This document shows positions 1-8,623 of a stretch of 64,000 nucleotides of DNA, piece by piece; within the stretch, counting starts at the first letter, position 1, and each line of letters begins with the position of its first letter. The stretch is taken from assembly GCA_944389885.1 (NCBI GenBank), contig CALXNZ010000004.1, positions 62,001 to 126,000 on the forward strand, in the 5' to 3' direction. The position numbers and the translations under genes were made by a program. The notes beneath the pieces are model-generated. The model was given only the letters and a program-made list of their open reading frames with translations. It ran no database searches and was not told the DNA's origin. The DNA comes from an uncultured Opitutales bacterium. GTDB taxonomy: Bacteria > Verrucomicrobiota > Verrucomicrobiia > Opitutales > Intestinicryptomonadaceae.

Positions 1-955
1 ATTGATACGCGATATTATCGCGCAGAAGTCCAAGATAAAGATTTATCAGAGCGGTTGCATAACCGTGGGCCGGGCGGGCGAAAGGCTCGCTCCGTACGGA
101 TCGTTGAAGAATCAAGGCATCATCGCCATTACAGACGACGGCTCTTGCGTTCAAAGCTGCGAAATTATGCGAAACGCCCTCGTTTATGCCAAGATGTTTG
201 GCTTGTTGGTTCTCGACCATTGCCAGGAATACACTCTCACTGCTTCCGGACAAATGCACGAAGGCGAAACTTCTCTCAGGCTCGGGCTTGGCGGTTGGCC
301 GCGCTCGGCGGAAGATATTATCGTTTCCCGCGATATTATCTTGGCTCATTACGCGAAGTGTCGCATACATTTGCAGCATATTTCGAGCGCTCTTTCAGTT
401 GACATCATACGCCAGGGAAAACTTCGCGGGACAGCGGTTTCCGCGGAGGCAACACCCCATCATTTAGCGCTGCTCGACTCCATGGTGGGCAATTACGACA
501 CCAACTACAAGATGTGCCCTCCGGTTCGCACGCAATCGGATATAGACGCCCTTATAGGAGGGCTCGCAGACGGCACGATAGATGTTATAGCCACGGACCA
601 TGCCCCCCATTCGGCTACCGAAAAAGACTCGGAATTCGATAAGGCTCCATTCGGAATTACGGGCTTCGAGACAGCCTTCAGCGTTTGCCACGAAGTTCTC
701 GTCAAATCCGGCGCGCTAAAACTTTCCAAACTCATATCCCTCATGTCGACTCGTCCGGCTGAGCTCTTGGGAATTGAGGCCGGCTCTCTCAAACCTGGAA
801 CTCCCGCGGATTTCGTGATTCTAAATCCAAAGGAAAAATATGTTTATAACAAAACATTCTCGCGCTCTACAAATTCTCCATGGTGGGGCAAATCCCTTTG
901 CGGGACGGTTGTAGCCACTTATGTAAACGGCAAATCCGTATTTGAGCGCAAATGA
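1..955 (+). CDS. pyrC: dihydroorotase, class I (5' end missing)
   Basis: Zinc amidohydrolase that cyclises carbamoyl-aspartate to dihydroorotate in pyrimidine synthesis. The reading frame is open from the left edge, so the true start and the HxH metal-binding motif (about 110 residues in this family) lie outside the window. The visible 317 residues keep the later metal and catalytic positions: TDDG (about 44-47), LDHCQ (His 73), LQHIS (His 126) and ATDHAPH (197-203), which holds the catalytic Asp. The C-terminal end (GTPADFVILNP) is typical of the amidohydrolase superfamily. The stop overlaps the start of the next gene by 4 bases (ATGA), which implies translational coupling. Allantoinase and hydantoinase are relatives, but the TDHAPH and PPVRTQSD context fits dihydroorotase best. 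Confidence 0.93.
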   Translation, partial: LIRDIIAQKSKIKIYQSGCITVGRAGERLAPYGSLKNQGIIAITDDGSCVQSCEIMRNALVYAKMFGLLVLDHCQEYTLTASGQMHEGETSLRLGLGGWPRSAEDIIVSRDIILAHYAKCRIHLQHISSALSVDIIRQGKLRGTAVSAEATPHHLALLDSMVGNYDTNYKMCPPVRTQSDIDALIGGLADGTIDVIATDHAPHSATEKDSEFDKAPFGITGFETAFSVCHEVLVKSGALKLSKLISLMSTRPAELLGIEAGSLKPGTPADFVILNPKEKYVYNKTFSRSTNSPWWGKSLCGTVVATYVNGKSVFERK

Positions 956-1818
956 TTTTTTTAGACGCCCTTATTATCCCCTTGGCGCTGTTGGCGATTT
1001 TCTTGTTGTGGAAAATCGTAAAAAATTTGTTTACGGGAGAAAAACGCGCAGGCGCTTTTCAGGCGGAGATTTCAGATTGGCTCTTGTTCGGCTCGGCAAC
1101 TTTTATTTCCATATACTTTGGCTCTCTTGTCTCCCGTTTTCTCATGCCATCATATGAAGGCATAGAGGGCGGCATGATACCCATTATATTCGGGACTACT
1201 GCCATGCAGCTATGCCTGCTGGCTTCGATGTTATTATACCGCAAGTTTTTTTCTTTTAAATTCAGTCTATTCGCCGGAGCATCATTGAAGGATTTATGGG
1301 TCGCGGTGAAATACTATTTCGCAATGATGCTCGTGGTATTCGCGGCTACTTTGTTTTCAGCTGTCGTAGTAGAATTTATAACAGGCAATCCGCCCGAATC
1401 CCAGGAAATCGTGCAGCTTCTCAATAAAGTGGAGTCCAACTATCTCTTGGCGCTATCCTTCTGCTCATTCGGCATACTTGCCCCTCTTGTGGAGGAAATC
1501 TATTTTAGAGGGCTCTTATATGGAATGTTAAAAGGCCTCTTTGCAAGCGCAGAACGCAAATTCGCCGAATGCGCCGATGGAAAAATTCCCCGCTGGTGTG
1601 TATCCCGCATTTGTGCGGCGGTGTTGTCTGCGGCGTTTTTCGCTTCGGTGCATTTTTGCCTTTCGGCGTTTATTCCCCTATTTTGTATAGGATTGTTTCT
1701 CGTGGGGCTTTACGAAAAACGCGGAAATCTTTTGGCGCCTATCTTGGTCCATTGCGTATTTAATACGGTAAATGCAATTATAATATTATCCGGGCTTGTA
1801 GATGTCGGAACCTTTTGA
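952..1818 (+). CDS. CPBP family intramembrane metalloprotease
   Basis: Multi-pass membrane protein of 288 residues from the CPBP (CAAX protease and bacteriocin-processing) family. It carries the family motifs: EEIYFRG (Glu181-Glu182 and Arg186), a histidine in FFASVHF (about His234) and a C-terminal HCVFN (His267, Asn271). Several hydrophobic segments precede the catalytic region. In bacteria these proteins are proposed site-2-like proteases in the inner membrane; substrates are mostly unknown. The start overlaps the pyrC stop by 4 bases and the end overlaps thiL by 17 bases, so the three genes are probably co-transcribed. There is no functional link I can state beyond the operon layout. Confidence 0.88.
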   Translation: MIFLDALIIPLALLAIFLLWKIVKNLFTGEKRAGAFQAEISDWLLFGSATFISIYFGSLVSRFLMPSYEGIEGGMIPIIFGTTAMQLCLLASMLLYRKFFSFKFSLFAGASLKDLWVAVKYYFAMMLVVFAATLFSAVVVEFITGNPPESQEIVQLLNKVESNYLLALSFCSFGILAPLVEEIYFRGLLYGMLKGLFASAERKFAECADGKIPRWCVSRICAAVLSAAFFASVHFCLSAFIPLFCIGLFLVGLYEKRGNLLAPILVHCVFNTVNAIIILSGLVDVGTF

Positions 1819-2761
1819 CAGTAAATTGCCGCACGTCGGGCAATTGTCCGAAAAAGAAATAATAGGGCGGTTGAAAAATATTTTCGGGGACCTAATGCCG
1901 CCTTCTCCATTCGGGCCGGGCGATGATTGCGCTATTATTGATAACCCACCGCCAAATTCCAAACTTTACGCGACAAGCGATTCCGTAATTATGGGGGTTC
2001 ACTTTTCTCCGGAAACTTCTCCGGAACGCTCCGGCGCAAAACTGCTAAATCGCAACGCAAGCGACATTGCGTCTATGGGAGGACGCCCATATTGCGCTAT
2101 CACAAGCGCGGTTTTTTCAAAAAATCTGTCGTTAAATTGGCTCGACGGATTTTGCAAGGGATTGTCCGATTCCGCCAGCAAGCTTGGCGTTAAGATAGTG
2201 GGGGGAGATTGCGCCTCCGTGAAAGGCGACTATTTTTCCATGCATTTGACTATGTTAGGAGTATCGACATTGCGTCCGCTTTTGCGTACGGGGGCAAGCA
2301 TTGGAGATAAAATCTGCGTGACTGGTTCTCTCGGGCTTTCTTTTGAAACCGGACACCATTTGGATTTTTCCCCGCGCTTGCGCGAGGGGGAACTTTTGGC
2401 CATCGATGAAAATGTATCGGCCTGCACGGATTTGAGCGACGGAATCGCGTCTGATATTTTAAACTTATTGCCGGAGTCGGCGGCGGCGATATTAGACGAG
2501 GCATCTTTGCCTTTGCGCAAATTTTCTGGGAAACTTGCAAAAATTGAAAATGCCTTGACCGACGGCGAAGATTACGAGCTTCTTTTCACTTACAAAGGAA
2601 ATCCGCTCAGGTTATCCGAGCTATTTAAATCGGAGGGGCTCGCTCCTATTTCGGTTATTGGGGAAATCTCTCCAAAAGGGAATTTTGGTTCTATCATTTT
2701 GAGGGACGGCGTCGGAAATCTTAAAGCTTTTAGGGGCAGGGGATATTCTCAGTTGGCATAA
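1802..2761 (+). CDS. thiL: thiamine-monophosphate kinase
   Basis: Phosphorylates thiamine monophosphate to thiamine diphosphate, the last step of the cofactor pathway. The protein has 319 residues, the usual length. It shows the PurM/ThiL-fold signatures: PGDDCA near residue 40, TSDSVIMGVHF near 58-68 (metal and substrate binding), NASDIASMGG and VGGDCAS. CTDLSDGIASD and DGEDYELLF in the C-terminal half complete the match. It starts inside the end of the CPBP gene (17-base overlap) and is closed by the hairpin at 2781-2809. Last gene of the pyrC-CPBP-thiL unit. Confidence 0.95.
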   Translation: MSEPFDSKLPHVGQLSEKEIIGRLKNIFGDLMPPSPFGPGDDCAIIDNPPPNSKLYATSDSVIMGVHFSPETSPERSGAKLLNRNASDIASMGGRPYCAITSAVFSKNLSLNWLDGFCKGLSDSASKLGVKIVGGDCASVKGDYFSMHLTMLGVSTLRPLLRTGASIGDKICVTGSLGLSFETGHHLDFSPRLREGELLAIDENVSACTDLSDGIASDILNLLPESAAAILDEASLPLRKFSGKLAKIENALTDGEDYELLFTYKGNPLRLSELFKSEGLAPISVIGEISPKGNFGSIILRDGVGNLKAFRGRGYSQLA

Positions 2762-2780
2762 TATTTATAGGCGCAAAAAA

Positions 2781-2809
2781 AGCGCGGGTAATTTATCTCC
2801 CGCGCTTTT
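2781..2809. terminator. bidirectional intrinsic terminator
   Basis: Perfect 8-bp stem (AGCGCGGG / CCCGCGCT, 2781-2788 and 2799-2806) with a 10-nt loop. A T4 follows on the plus strand, and a run of seven A upstream gives T7 on the minus strand. It sits between the convergent thiL and the 2828-4549 gene and can serve both. Confidence 0.88.
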
Positions 2810-2827
2810 GTCGTATCCACACAAGGA

Positions 2828-4549
2828 TTATTCCATATTCTGGGCTCGTTTTATATCGTTATGGAGTATATTCTTATATGCTCCGGAACCTTTGAGGGCG
2901 TCCTGGAATACCTTGTTGGCGGACTGGAGAATCTTTATGTATTGTTCTGCTTCGTCCCTGAATATGGAATAAAATTCGTCGAGATTGACGTCTTTCATTT
3001 CCGCTTTTATGAGAACGAGCATGTCTTGTATGAAAGCTCTGTACATGCGTTCAAAACGCGATATTTCCATTCTGCGCTTGAACCCATCAATATGCTTCTT
3101 TATCACAGCGCCTATAATCTGGCGGTTTACGGAGTCTTGCATGCGGGTGTTGCTGAAAAAGAACATGAAGTCTTCGTTGAGAGCTTTGATTGAGTTAACC
3201 TTTTTGCGCTGCGCTTCAAATTTTTCGGGGTCGATTTTTTCAAGGTCGCCAAGCTTGTTTATGCGCACGCAGCTCAAATCGTATATTGGGCGCTCGAGGA
3301 ACCTTTCAAGCCGGTTTATGTCGGAGCGTTTAGACCAATCTATCTCGGGCATATTTCCTCTGGCTCCAATGAGAAGTCCAACGGTGGCGCCGCTCGTGGG
3401 ATCTATCAACATTGTTCCCTCATTGAAGTTAGAGGGAACTTTTGTGCTGAGGGTGAGATATTTGTTTGATATTGCAGTTAAGCGTACGGGGAAGGTTATA
3501 ACATTGCTCCTTTGTGTTCCCACGAAAAATATATTCTTATTTAAGATGTCCCTGTATTCCTTATCGGTGAGGGTTTTTGCGTTAGTGAAGCCTTCCGGCA
3601 TCGATTTCGGGAATATTATCATTAAAGGAATCGACTTTGACGCAAATATCTCCTCTTTATTGTATTCCACAGTTTCCCCGAGATTGTTCACTATGGTCAT
3701 ATCGTTTCCCGGAGAGTAAGACGCAAATGGCAATAGAAGAATCTGTTTGCCGGCTATTTCCATTCCAACTGCGGTACAAGTTTTATCTCCCTCAACGGTG
3801 AAAGATTGTTTGTTAAAGATTTCACGGGCCTTCTTATTTAGCTCGCCCATAGTGAGCGGGCGCTCCGGTTCGGCGGATTCTTCGGATTTTCCTTCGCCGG
3901 CATCTGTTGCGGCGACAGCATCTCCGCCGGAGGGGGCTGCGGAATCGGCGTTTGAAGCTGCTTCTGTCTTAGTTTCAGCAGGGGCGTCGAGCTTTAGCTG
4001 TTTCCTGAGGGCATCATATTGCGCGGGATAATTGTTGGGAAACTTTTTAGCTATTACTTCTTTTGTTATGGTCAAGGTGACTTCGTCGATTTTGTCTGTT
4101 TTTAAAGCGTCGATTTTTGCTTTGGCGGCTACCTGTTCTGCCATGGAGTCATAAAGTTTAGAATAATCACCGTCTTTGGTAATTGCTGATTTTAAAGCTG
4201 AAAAGGCCTCAGCTCCAAGCTGGCTCTTGAAATCAGCGCAATCGAGAATGCGTTGGGCGCTGTCTGTCATGTACGTCTCTTGCTTTGAGAAGTCGAGCGG
4301 ATATTTCTTTTCGGCGTTGGCCTTTATTTCCTTTAAATCGGCTTCGTCTATTGAGAACGACATGTTCTGAATAGACTCCCATGCCGCCCGTTGGGTTCTG
4401 TACCATGACTTGGCCGCAGATTCATTATCTGGATGAAGTTTTGTACTTTGGGCTTTTAAATCGGCTTTTAATGATTCCGGCATTTCTTGAGCCGGAAGAG
4501 TAGAAGCCAACAAAAGTGTGGAGGCAAATATAAAGAATAGTTTTCTCAT
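2828..4549 (-). CDS. secreted protein of unknown function, possible degenerate trypsin-like domain
   Basis: 573-residue exported protein that I do not recognise as a named family. Residues 1-20 form a signal peptide with a likely cut after LPA. Residues 20-190 are charged and mostly helical in character. A low-complexity Ala/Glu/Ser linker (about 195-235) follows. Residues about 245-420 are beta-rich, with a pattern like a trypsin-fold domain (AGKQILLLPFA, then NEGTMLIDPTSGATVGLLIG where GNSGSP-V-GLV would stand in S1C proteases). The expected catalytic Ser is absent, so activity is doubtful. The C-terminal 130 residues look helical. It is a single gene, convergent with thiL and ending at a good terminator. 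Confidence 0.8.
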   Translation of the reverse strand: MRKLFFIFASTLLLASTLPAQEMPESLKADLKAQSTKLHPDNESAAKSWYRTQRAAWESIQNMSFSIDEADLKEIKANAEKKYPLDFSKQETYMTDSAQRILDCADFKSQLGAEAFSALKSAITKDGDYSKLYDSMAEQVAAKAKIDALKTDKIDEVTLTITKEVIAKKFPNNYPAQYDALRKQLKLDAPAETKTEAASNADSAAPSGGDAVAATDAGEGKSEESAEPERPLTMGELNKKAREIFNKQSFTVEGDKTCTAVGMEIAGKQILLLPFASYSPGNDMTIVNNLGETVEYNKEEIFASKSIPLMIIFPKSMPEGFTNAKTLTDKEYRDILNKNIFFVGTQRSNVITFPVRLTAISNKYLTLSTKVPSNFNEGTMLIDPTSGATVGLLIGARGNMPEIDWSKRSDINRLERFLERPIYDLSCVRINKLGDLEKIDPEKFEAQRKKVNSIKALNEDFMFFFSNTRMQDSVNRQIIGAVIKKHIDGFKRRMEISRFERMYRAFIQDMLVLIKAEMKDVNLDEFYSIFRDEAEQYIKILQSANKVFQDALKGSGAYKNILHNDIKRAQNME

Positions 4550-4621
4550 AGAAAAGGAAGCGTATTCATATATGGAATTTTGTCAACGTAGAAAATAATA
4601 GCTTGAACGGGCTTTTGCCTT

Positions 4622-6103
4622 GTGATTCATTTTGTAGCCTTAATGAAGATTTTGAAGAAGATATTGACTTTGGGTGGATTGCTTTCGCTAAAGAATAAAA
4701 AATCGCCGCCGCGCACTAAAAAGAAATCGCATAAGCTTTCAGAGCGCAAGGTCTTCGACAATTCCAGAAAATCTGCGCGCAAAGTGGAATCCCGAATTCG
4801 CAGGGAACGTTCTGTCTCGTCAAAAAAAGACGGAAATGCAACTTCTCCATCTAAGAGGCGCAAAAAATTCTCCTATCAAGTTCCGCCTGTTCCCGAACCG
4901 CAAAACTATGATATCCTTTCCGCTTCAATTCCCGATTTTGCCGCTTTAGGGCTCAATTCAAAACTCCTTTCAGCCGTTTCGGACATGGGATATACTGCGC
5001 CGACCCCTATTCAAAAAGAGTCGATACCTGTAATACTGGAGGGCAAAGACATTATAGGAACCGCCCAGACCGGAACGGGTAAAACTGCCGCTTTTGCGTT
5101 GCCTATAGTCCAGCGCATGGAAAAGGGCAGCGGCATTCCGCGCGTGTTAGTTTTAAGCCCTACCAGAGAGCTGGCCTCGCAGACTTCTGAAGCGTTCGGA
5201 AACTTTTCTAAATATGTTGGATTGCGCACTCTTTTAATCCAGGGCGGAGTTTCCATGGAAAGGCAAATTTTGGAGCTGGATAAGGGCGTAGATATAATAG
5301 TGGCGACCCCCGGAAGACTCCTCGACCATATCCGCAATGGGACGATAAATCTTAAAACCATAGATTTTCTTGTTCTCGACGAAGTTGATAGAATGTTCGA
5401 TATGGGATTCATAGAAGACGTGTCCAATATCATAAGATATTGTAAAAAGGACCGGCAGACTCTCTTCTTTTCTGCGACTATGCCGGATGTCGTGCTAAAA
5501 CTATCGCAATGGGCCCTCGACAATCCGGTTAGAACCTCCACCGGCATTCCCCATAGCCCGGCTGATACGATAGAGCATTATGTATATCCGGTCGAAGCCA
5601 TACAAAAATACGATCTCCTGATAGAGCTTATAAAAACGCTCGATTTTGAGAGCATGATAGTGTTTACCCGAACGCGCATTGACGCCGACAGAATAAGCGA
5701 ATGGTTGGAGGGGCACGATTACAAGATTTCCACTTTGCATTCCGACAGAACCCAGCGCGAGCGCGATAGCGCGCTCCAGCGCTTTAAAGACGGGCATACC
5801 CGCATACTCGTGGCAACGGATATAGCTTCGAGGGGCCTCGACATATCCAATGTCGGCTGCGTTATAAATTACAACGTTCCCGAACATTCGGAAGACTATG
5901 TACATCGCATAGGGCGTACCGGAAGGGCGAACAGAGACGGCCTCGCCATAACTCTTTATTCCTCCGACGAAACTCCTTTCCTAAAGAGGATAGAGTCGTT
6001 TATAGAAATGCCCATTCCCCGGCGCAAGCTCGAAGGGTTTGCATATAGGTATGAGCCGATTTTAACCGAAGAATCTAAGAAGCCGCGGCGGAGAAATAGA
6101 TAG
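4622..6103 (+). CDS. DEAD-box-family ATP-dependent RNA helicase with DEVD motif II
   Basis: RhlE-like RNA helicase of 493 residues, acting in RNA unwinding, ribosome assembly or decay. Residues 10-90 are a Lys/Arg-rich basic extension. The helicase core carries the Q motif (TPTPIQ, Gln131), motif I AQTGTGKT (148-155), Ia PTRELAS, Ib TPGRLLDH, motif II DEVD (253-256) in place of the usual DEAD, III SAT (284-286), V ATDIASRGLD and VI HRIGRTGRA. The first in-frame start is GTG at 4622; ATG at 4643 (residue 8) is an equally likely start. Neither has a clear Shine-Dalgarno sequence. It stands alone. Confidence 0.93.
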   Translation: MIHFVALMKILKKILTLGGLLSLKNKKSPPRTKKKSHKLSERKVFDNSRKSARKVESRIRRERSVSSKKDGNATSPSKRRKKFSYQVPPVPEPQNYDILSASIPDFAALGLNSKLLSAVSDMGYTAPTPIQKESIPVILEGKDIIGTAQTGTGKTAAFALPIVQRMEKGSGIPRVLVLSPTRELASQTSEAFGNFSKYVGLRTLLIQGGVSMERQILELDKGVDIIVATPGRLLDHIRNGTINLKTIDFLVLDEVDRMFDMGFIEDVSNIIRYCKKDRQTLFFSATMPDVVLKLSQWALDNPVRTSTGIPHSPADTIEHYVYPVEAIQKYDLLIELIKTLDFESMIVFTRTRIDADRISEWLEGHDYKISTLHSDRTQRERDSALQRFKDGHTRILVATDIASRGLDISNVGCVINYNVPEHSEDYVHRIGRTGRANRDGLAITLYSSDETPFLKRIESFIEMPIPRRKLEGFAYRYEPILTEESKKPRRRNR

Positions 6104-6404
6104 CTGTCTGCTGGACTTTTGAAATCCATCAAAGCTTTTACGGTTTTATTGAGCCGCCTTTTCCAAATGCAATTTACGCATGCACTTCTTATAATTTTGC
6201 GGAGAGTTTACGCGTTTTGCGGCAATGCTTCAGGGTGTATTTAAATGTAAAAAACGCGCATGTGTTTTTAGTGTAATTGATTGATTATTAAAAAGTTGAC
6301 TTAAACTGTTTAGATGGCGTTTGGCCTTGACAAAAGGGGAATCTGTGTCATCTTATAAAATCTTTAATCGAGTTGGAAAACAGTCCCGCGATTAAACTAA
6401 AATT
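6104..6404. other. 301-bp spacer upstream of serA
   Basis: AT-rich spacer with no plausible gene. The helicase has no recognisable terminator here. The right half holds the serA promoter candidate. I found no riboswitch signature. Confidence 0.6.
6327..6356 (+). promoter_or_regulatory. putative sigma-70-type promoter of serA
   Basis: A perfect -35 box TTGACA (6327-6332), an 18-bp spacer and TCTTAT (6351-6356) as a weak -10, with TATAAA overlapping just downstream. Transcription would start about 45 bases before the serA ATG. The same TTGACA/TCTTAT pair, with a 17-bp spacer, lies upstream of the PEP-CTERM gene at 33881-33909. Confidence 0.5.
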
Positions 6405-8006
6405 ATGGAAAAAAAACTAAAAATATTGGTAGCAGATCCAATCTCGCCAAAAGGCGTAGAATTACTTAAACAGCAGGGCTTTGAAACTGTCGAAGCCTAC
6501 GGCTCAACACCGGAACAGATAAAGGAGCTTGTCAAAGACGCGGATGCGGTAATCGTGCGCTCTGAGACAAAAATCACTGCGGAAGTTCTGGATTGCGCAA
6601 AGAAACTAAAAGCGGTAGGCCGCGCAGGTGTCGGAGTTGACAATATAGATGTTCCGGCCGCTTCGGAAAAAGGCGTGGTGGTGATGAATACCCCGACCGG
6701 CAATACAATAGCTACGGCGGAGTTGACATTCACCCATATGCTCTGCGGCACGCGTCCAATATCCCAGGCTAATTCCTCCATTCACGGTGGCAAATGGGAT
6801 AGAAAATCTTTCAAAGGCACCGAATTAAAAAATAAAACTCTCGCCATTCTCGGAATGGGCAGGATAGGAACGGAAGTCGCAAAACGCGCAATGGCTTTCG
6901 GTATGAAAGTTATAGCTTACGATCCATTCCTTACTGAAGCTCGCGCCAAATCTCTCGGTGTGGAAATGGTTCAGTTGGAAGACGCCTTCAAGCGCGCCGA
7001 CTATATAACCGTGCACATGCCCCTTACAGAGGCCACTAAATATATGATAGACGAAAAGGCCTTCGATATGATGAAAAAAGGAGTGCGCGTATTTAATTGC
7101 GCCCGCGGAGGCATAATAAAGGAAGCCGCCCTTGTGGAAGCCTTGGCAAGCGGAAAGGTCGCGGCGGCCGGACTCGACGTTTACGAGAGCGAACCTCTCG
7201 CGGCGGATAGTCCATTGCGCCAATTCCCGAATCTGGTGCTCACTCCGCATTTGGGAGCCTCTACTAAAGAAGCCCAGGAATCTTGCGGCATAGAAGTTGC
7301 GGAAGTAATAGCCGACGCCCTGAAAGGCGGAGCCATACGCAACGCAATCAATAAACCGAGCGTCGATGCGGAGTCGCTTAAGCAAATATCTCCATATATA
7401 GAGCTTTGCGAGAAACTCGGAACTTTCCTCCAACAAGTTTCCGGCGATACCGTCAAAAAATTGACCGTCCGCTTCTACGGTAAACTCGGCGACATTGATA
7501 ATAAGCTTCTCACTCTCGCTGTCGAAAAAGGATACCTCTCCAAAATATCGGAGAGCGCCAACGATGTAAATTCTCCGGCTAAAATCAAACATCTTGGAAT
7601 AGAGGTGGAAAGCGTGAATTCAAATGCCGAAGCCGATTATTCAGAATTGGTTGAAGTGACATCGCTTTGTCAAAATGGGGAAACGCATACGATAGCTGGA
7701 ACCGTTATGGGAAAGAGCGGCAAACCTCATATCGTGCGTATAAATTCCCACGAAGTTGATGTGAACCCGTTAAATCGCTGCGCTCTTCTGGTCATGAATA
7801 ACGATACCCCCGGAATGGTTGGCGTCATAGGCACTGTAATCGGAAGGCACGATTGCAATATAGCCAATATGACCCTTTCCAGAATGGAGGGGTCCGGATG
7901 CGCCCTGAGCGTTTACGAGTTGGACGCAATTCTCCCCCCGGAAGCTCTGTCGGAGCTCGCCGGTTTGGACAACGTACAGACCGTTAAGTTGGTCGAATTT
8001 GCTTAA
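6405..8006 (+). CDS. serA: D-3-phosphoglycerate dehydrogenase
   Basis: First enzyme of serine synthesis: oxidises 3-phosphoglycerate to 3-phosphohydroxypyruvate with NAD+. The 533-residue length marks the long form with an inserted allosteric substrate-binding domain. Visible features are AGVGVDN (74-80), the NAD loop GMGRIG (150-155) followed by AYDP (Asp173), and the catalytic Arg233 (CARGG), Glu in SEP (about 263) and His282 (PHLGAST). The extra domain spans about 315-455. The C-terminal ACT domain from about 460 carries NNDTPGMVGVIG and probably binds serine for feedback control. It has its own promoter and is followed 8 bases later by plsY. Confidence 0.97.
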   Translation: MEKKLKILVADPISPKGVELLKQQGFETVEAYGSTPEQIKELVKDADAVIVRSETKITAEVLDCAKKLKAVGRAGVGVDNIDVPAASEKGVVVMNTPTGNTIATAELTFTHMLCGTRPISQANSSIHGGKWDRKSFKGTELKNKTLAILGMGRIGTEVAKRAMAFGMKVIAYDPFLTEARAKSLGVEMVQLEDAFKRADYITVHMPLTEATKYMIDEKAFDMMKKGVRVFNCARGGIIKEAALVEALASGKVAAAGLDVYESEPLAADSPLRQFPNLVLTPHLGASTKEAQESCGIEVAEVIADALKGGAIRNAINKPSVDAESLKQISPYIELCEKLGTFLQQVSGDTVKKLTVRFYGKLGDIDNKLLTLAVEKGYLSKISESANDVNSPAKIKHLGIEVESVNSNAEADYSELVEVTSLCQNGETHTIAGTVMGKSGKPHIVRINSHEVDVNPLNRCALLVMNNDTPGMVGVIGTVIGRHDCNIANMTLSRMEGSGCALSVYELDAILPPEALSELAGLDNVQTVKLVEFA

Positions 8007-8014
8007 TTCATAAT

Positions 8015-8623
8015 ATGGGAATCTTGGGAATTTGCATTGTCGCCGCAGTGGGATATCTCTTGGGAGCTATCCCGTTTGCGGTTGTCGTGGCGCGCTGTTG
8101 CGGCGTGGATATACTGAAGGCGGGCAGCGGCAATCCCGGAGCCACCAATGTAAAACGCACTTGCGGAAAAGCGGCGGGCAATATCTGTTTCTTGCTCGAC
8201 GCGGCCAAAGGCTTTGCGGCCGCGTCTTTTCCTGTGTGGGCATCGCATCTCGGGGTCGCATTCGATTCCCCTGATTCCCTTTGCTATGTGGGGCTGGTGG
8301 CCGCAATCGTCGGCCACAGCTTCTCAATATTTATAGGTTTCAAAGGCGGAAAGGGAGTCGCGGTCACCATTGGCGGGCTTCTTTGGATTATGTGGGCTGC
8401 GATACTTATAGCTCTGGCTATTTGGGTGGCTGTATTTTATTCCTCGCGCTACGTCTCTCTGGCTTCCATTTCCATGGCGGCGTCTTTGCCGGTGTCGTCC
8501 GTATTTCTATACGGGTACAATACTATTCACTTTTATATCGCACTCGGCATCGCCGTTCTTATCATAGTGCGCCATCACAGCAATATATCTCGCCTTATCA
8601 AGGGTACTGAAAACAGGTTTTGA
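8015..8623 (+). CDS. plsY: glycerol-3-phosphate acyltransferase PlsY
   Basis: Integral membrane enzyme (202 residues) that moves an acyl group from acyl-phosphate to glycerol-3-phosphate, the first step of phospholipid synthesis. The three family motifs are intact: SGNPGATN near residue 38, GHSFSIF-GFKGGKGVA near 107-123, and RHHSNISRLIKGTE near the C-terminus. About five hydrophobic segments are visible. The stop overlaps the first possible start of hom, so serA-plsY-hom look like one transcription unit. Confidence 0.96.
   Translation: MGILGICIVAAVGYLLGAIPFAVVVARCCGVDILKAGSGNPGATNVKRTCGKAAGNICFLLDAAKGFAAASFPVWASHLGVAFDSPDSLCYVGLVAAIVGHSFSIFIGFKGGKGVAVTIGGLLWIMWAAILIALAIWVAVFYSSRYVSLASISMAASLPVSSVFLYGYNTIHFYIALGIAVLIIVRHHSNISRLIKGTENRF

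Noticed and set aside
2985-3719. Plus-strand frame of 244 residues inside the 2828-4549 gene
   Set aside because: Antisense shadow of a gene with signal peptide and terminator; composition is not protein-like.
6825-7592. Minus-strand frame of 255 residues inside serA
   Set aside because: Antisense shadow of a clear serA with all motifs intact.
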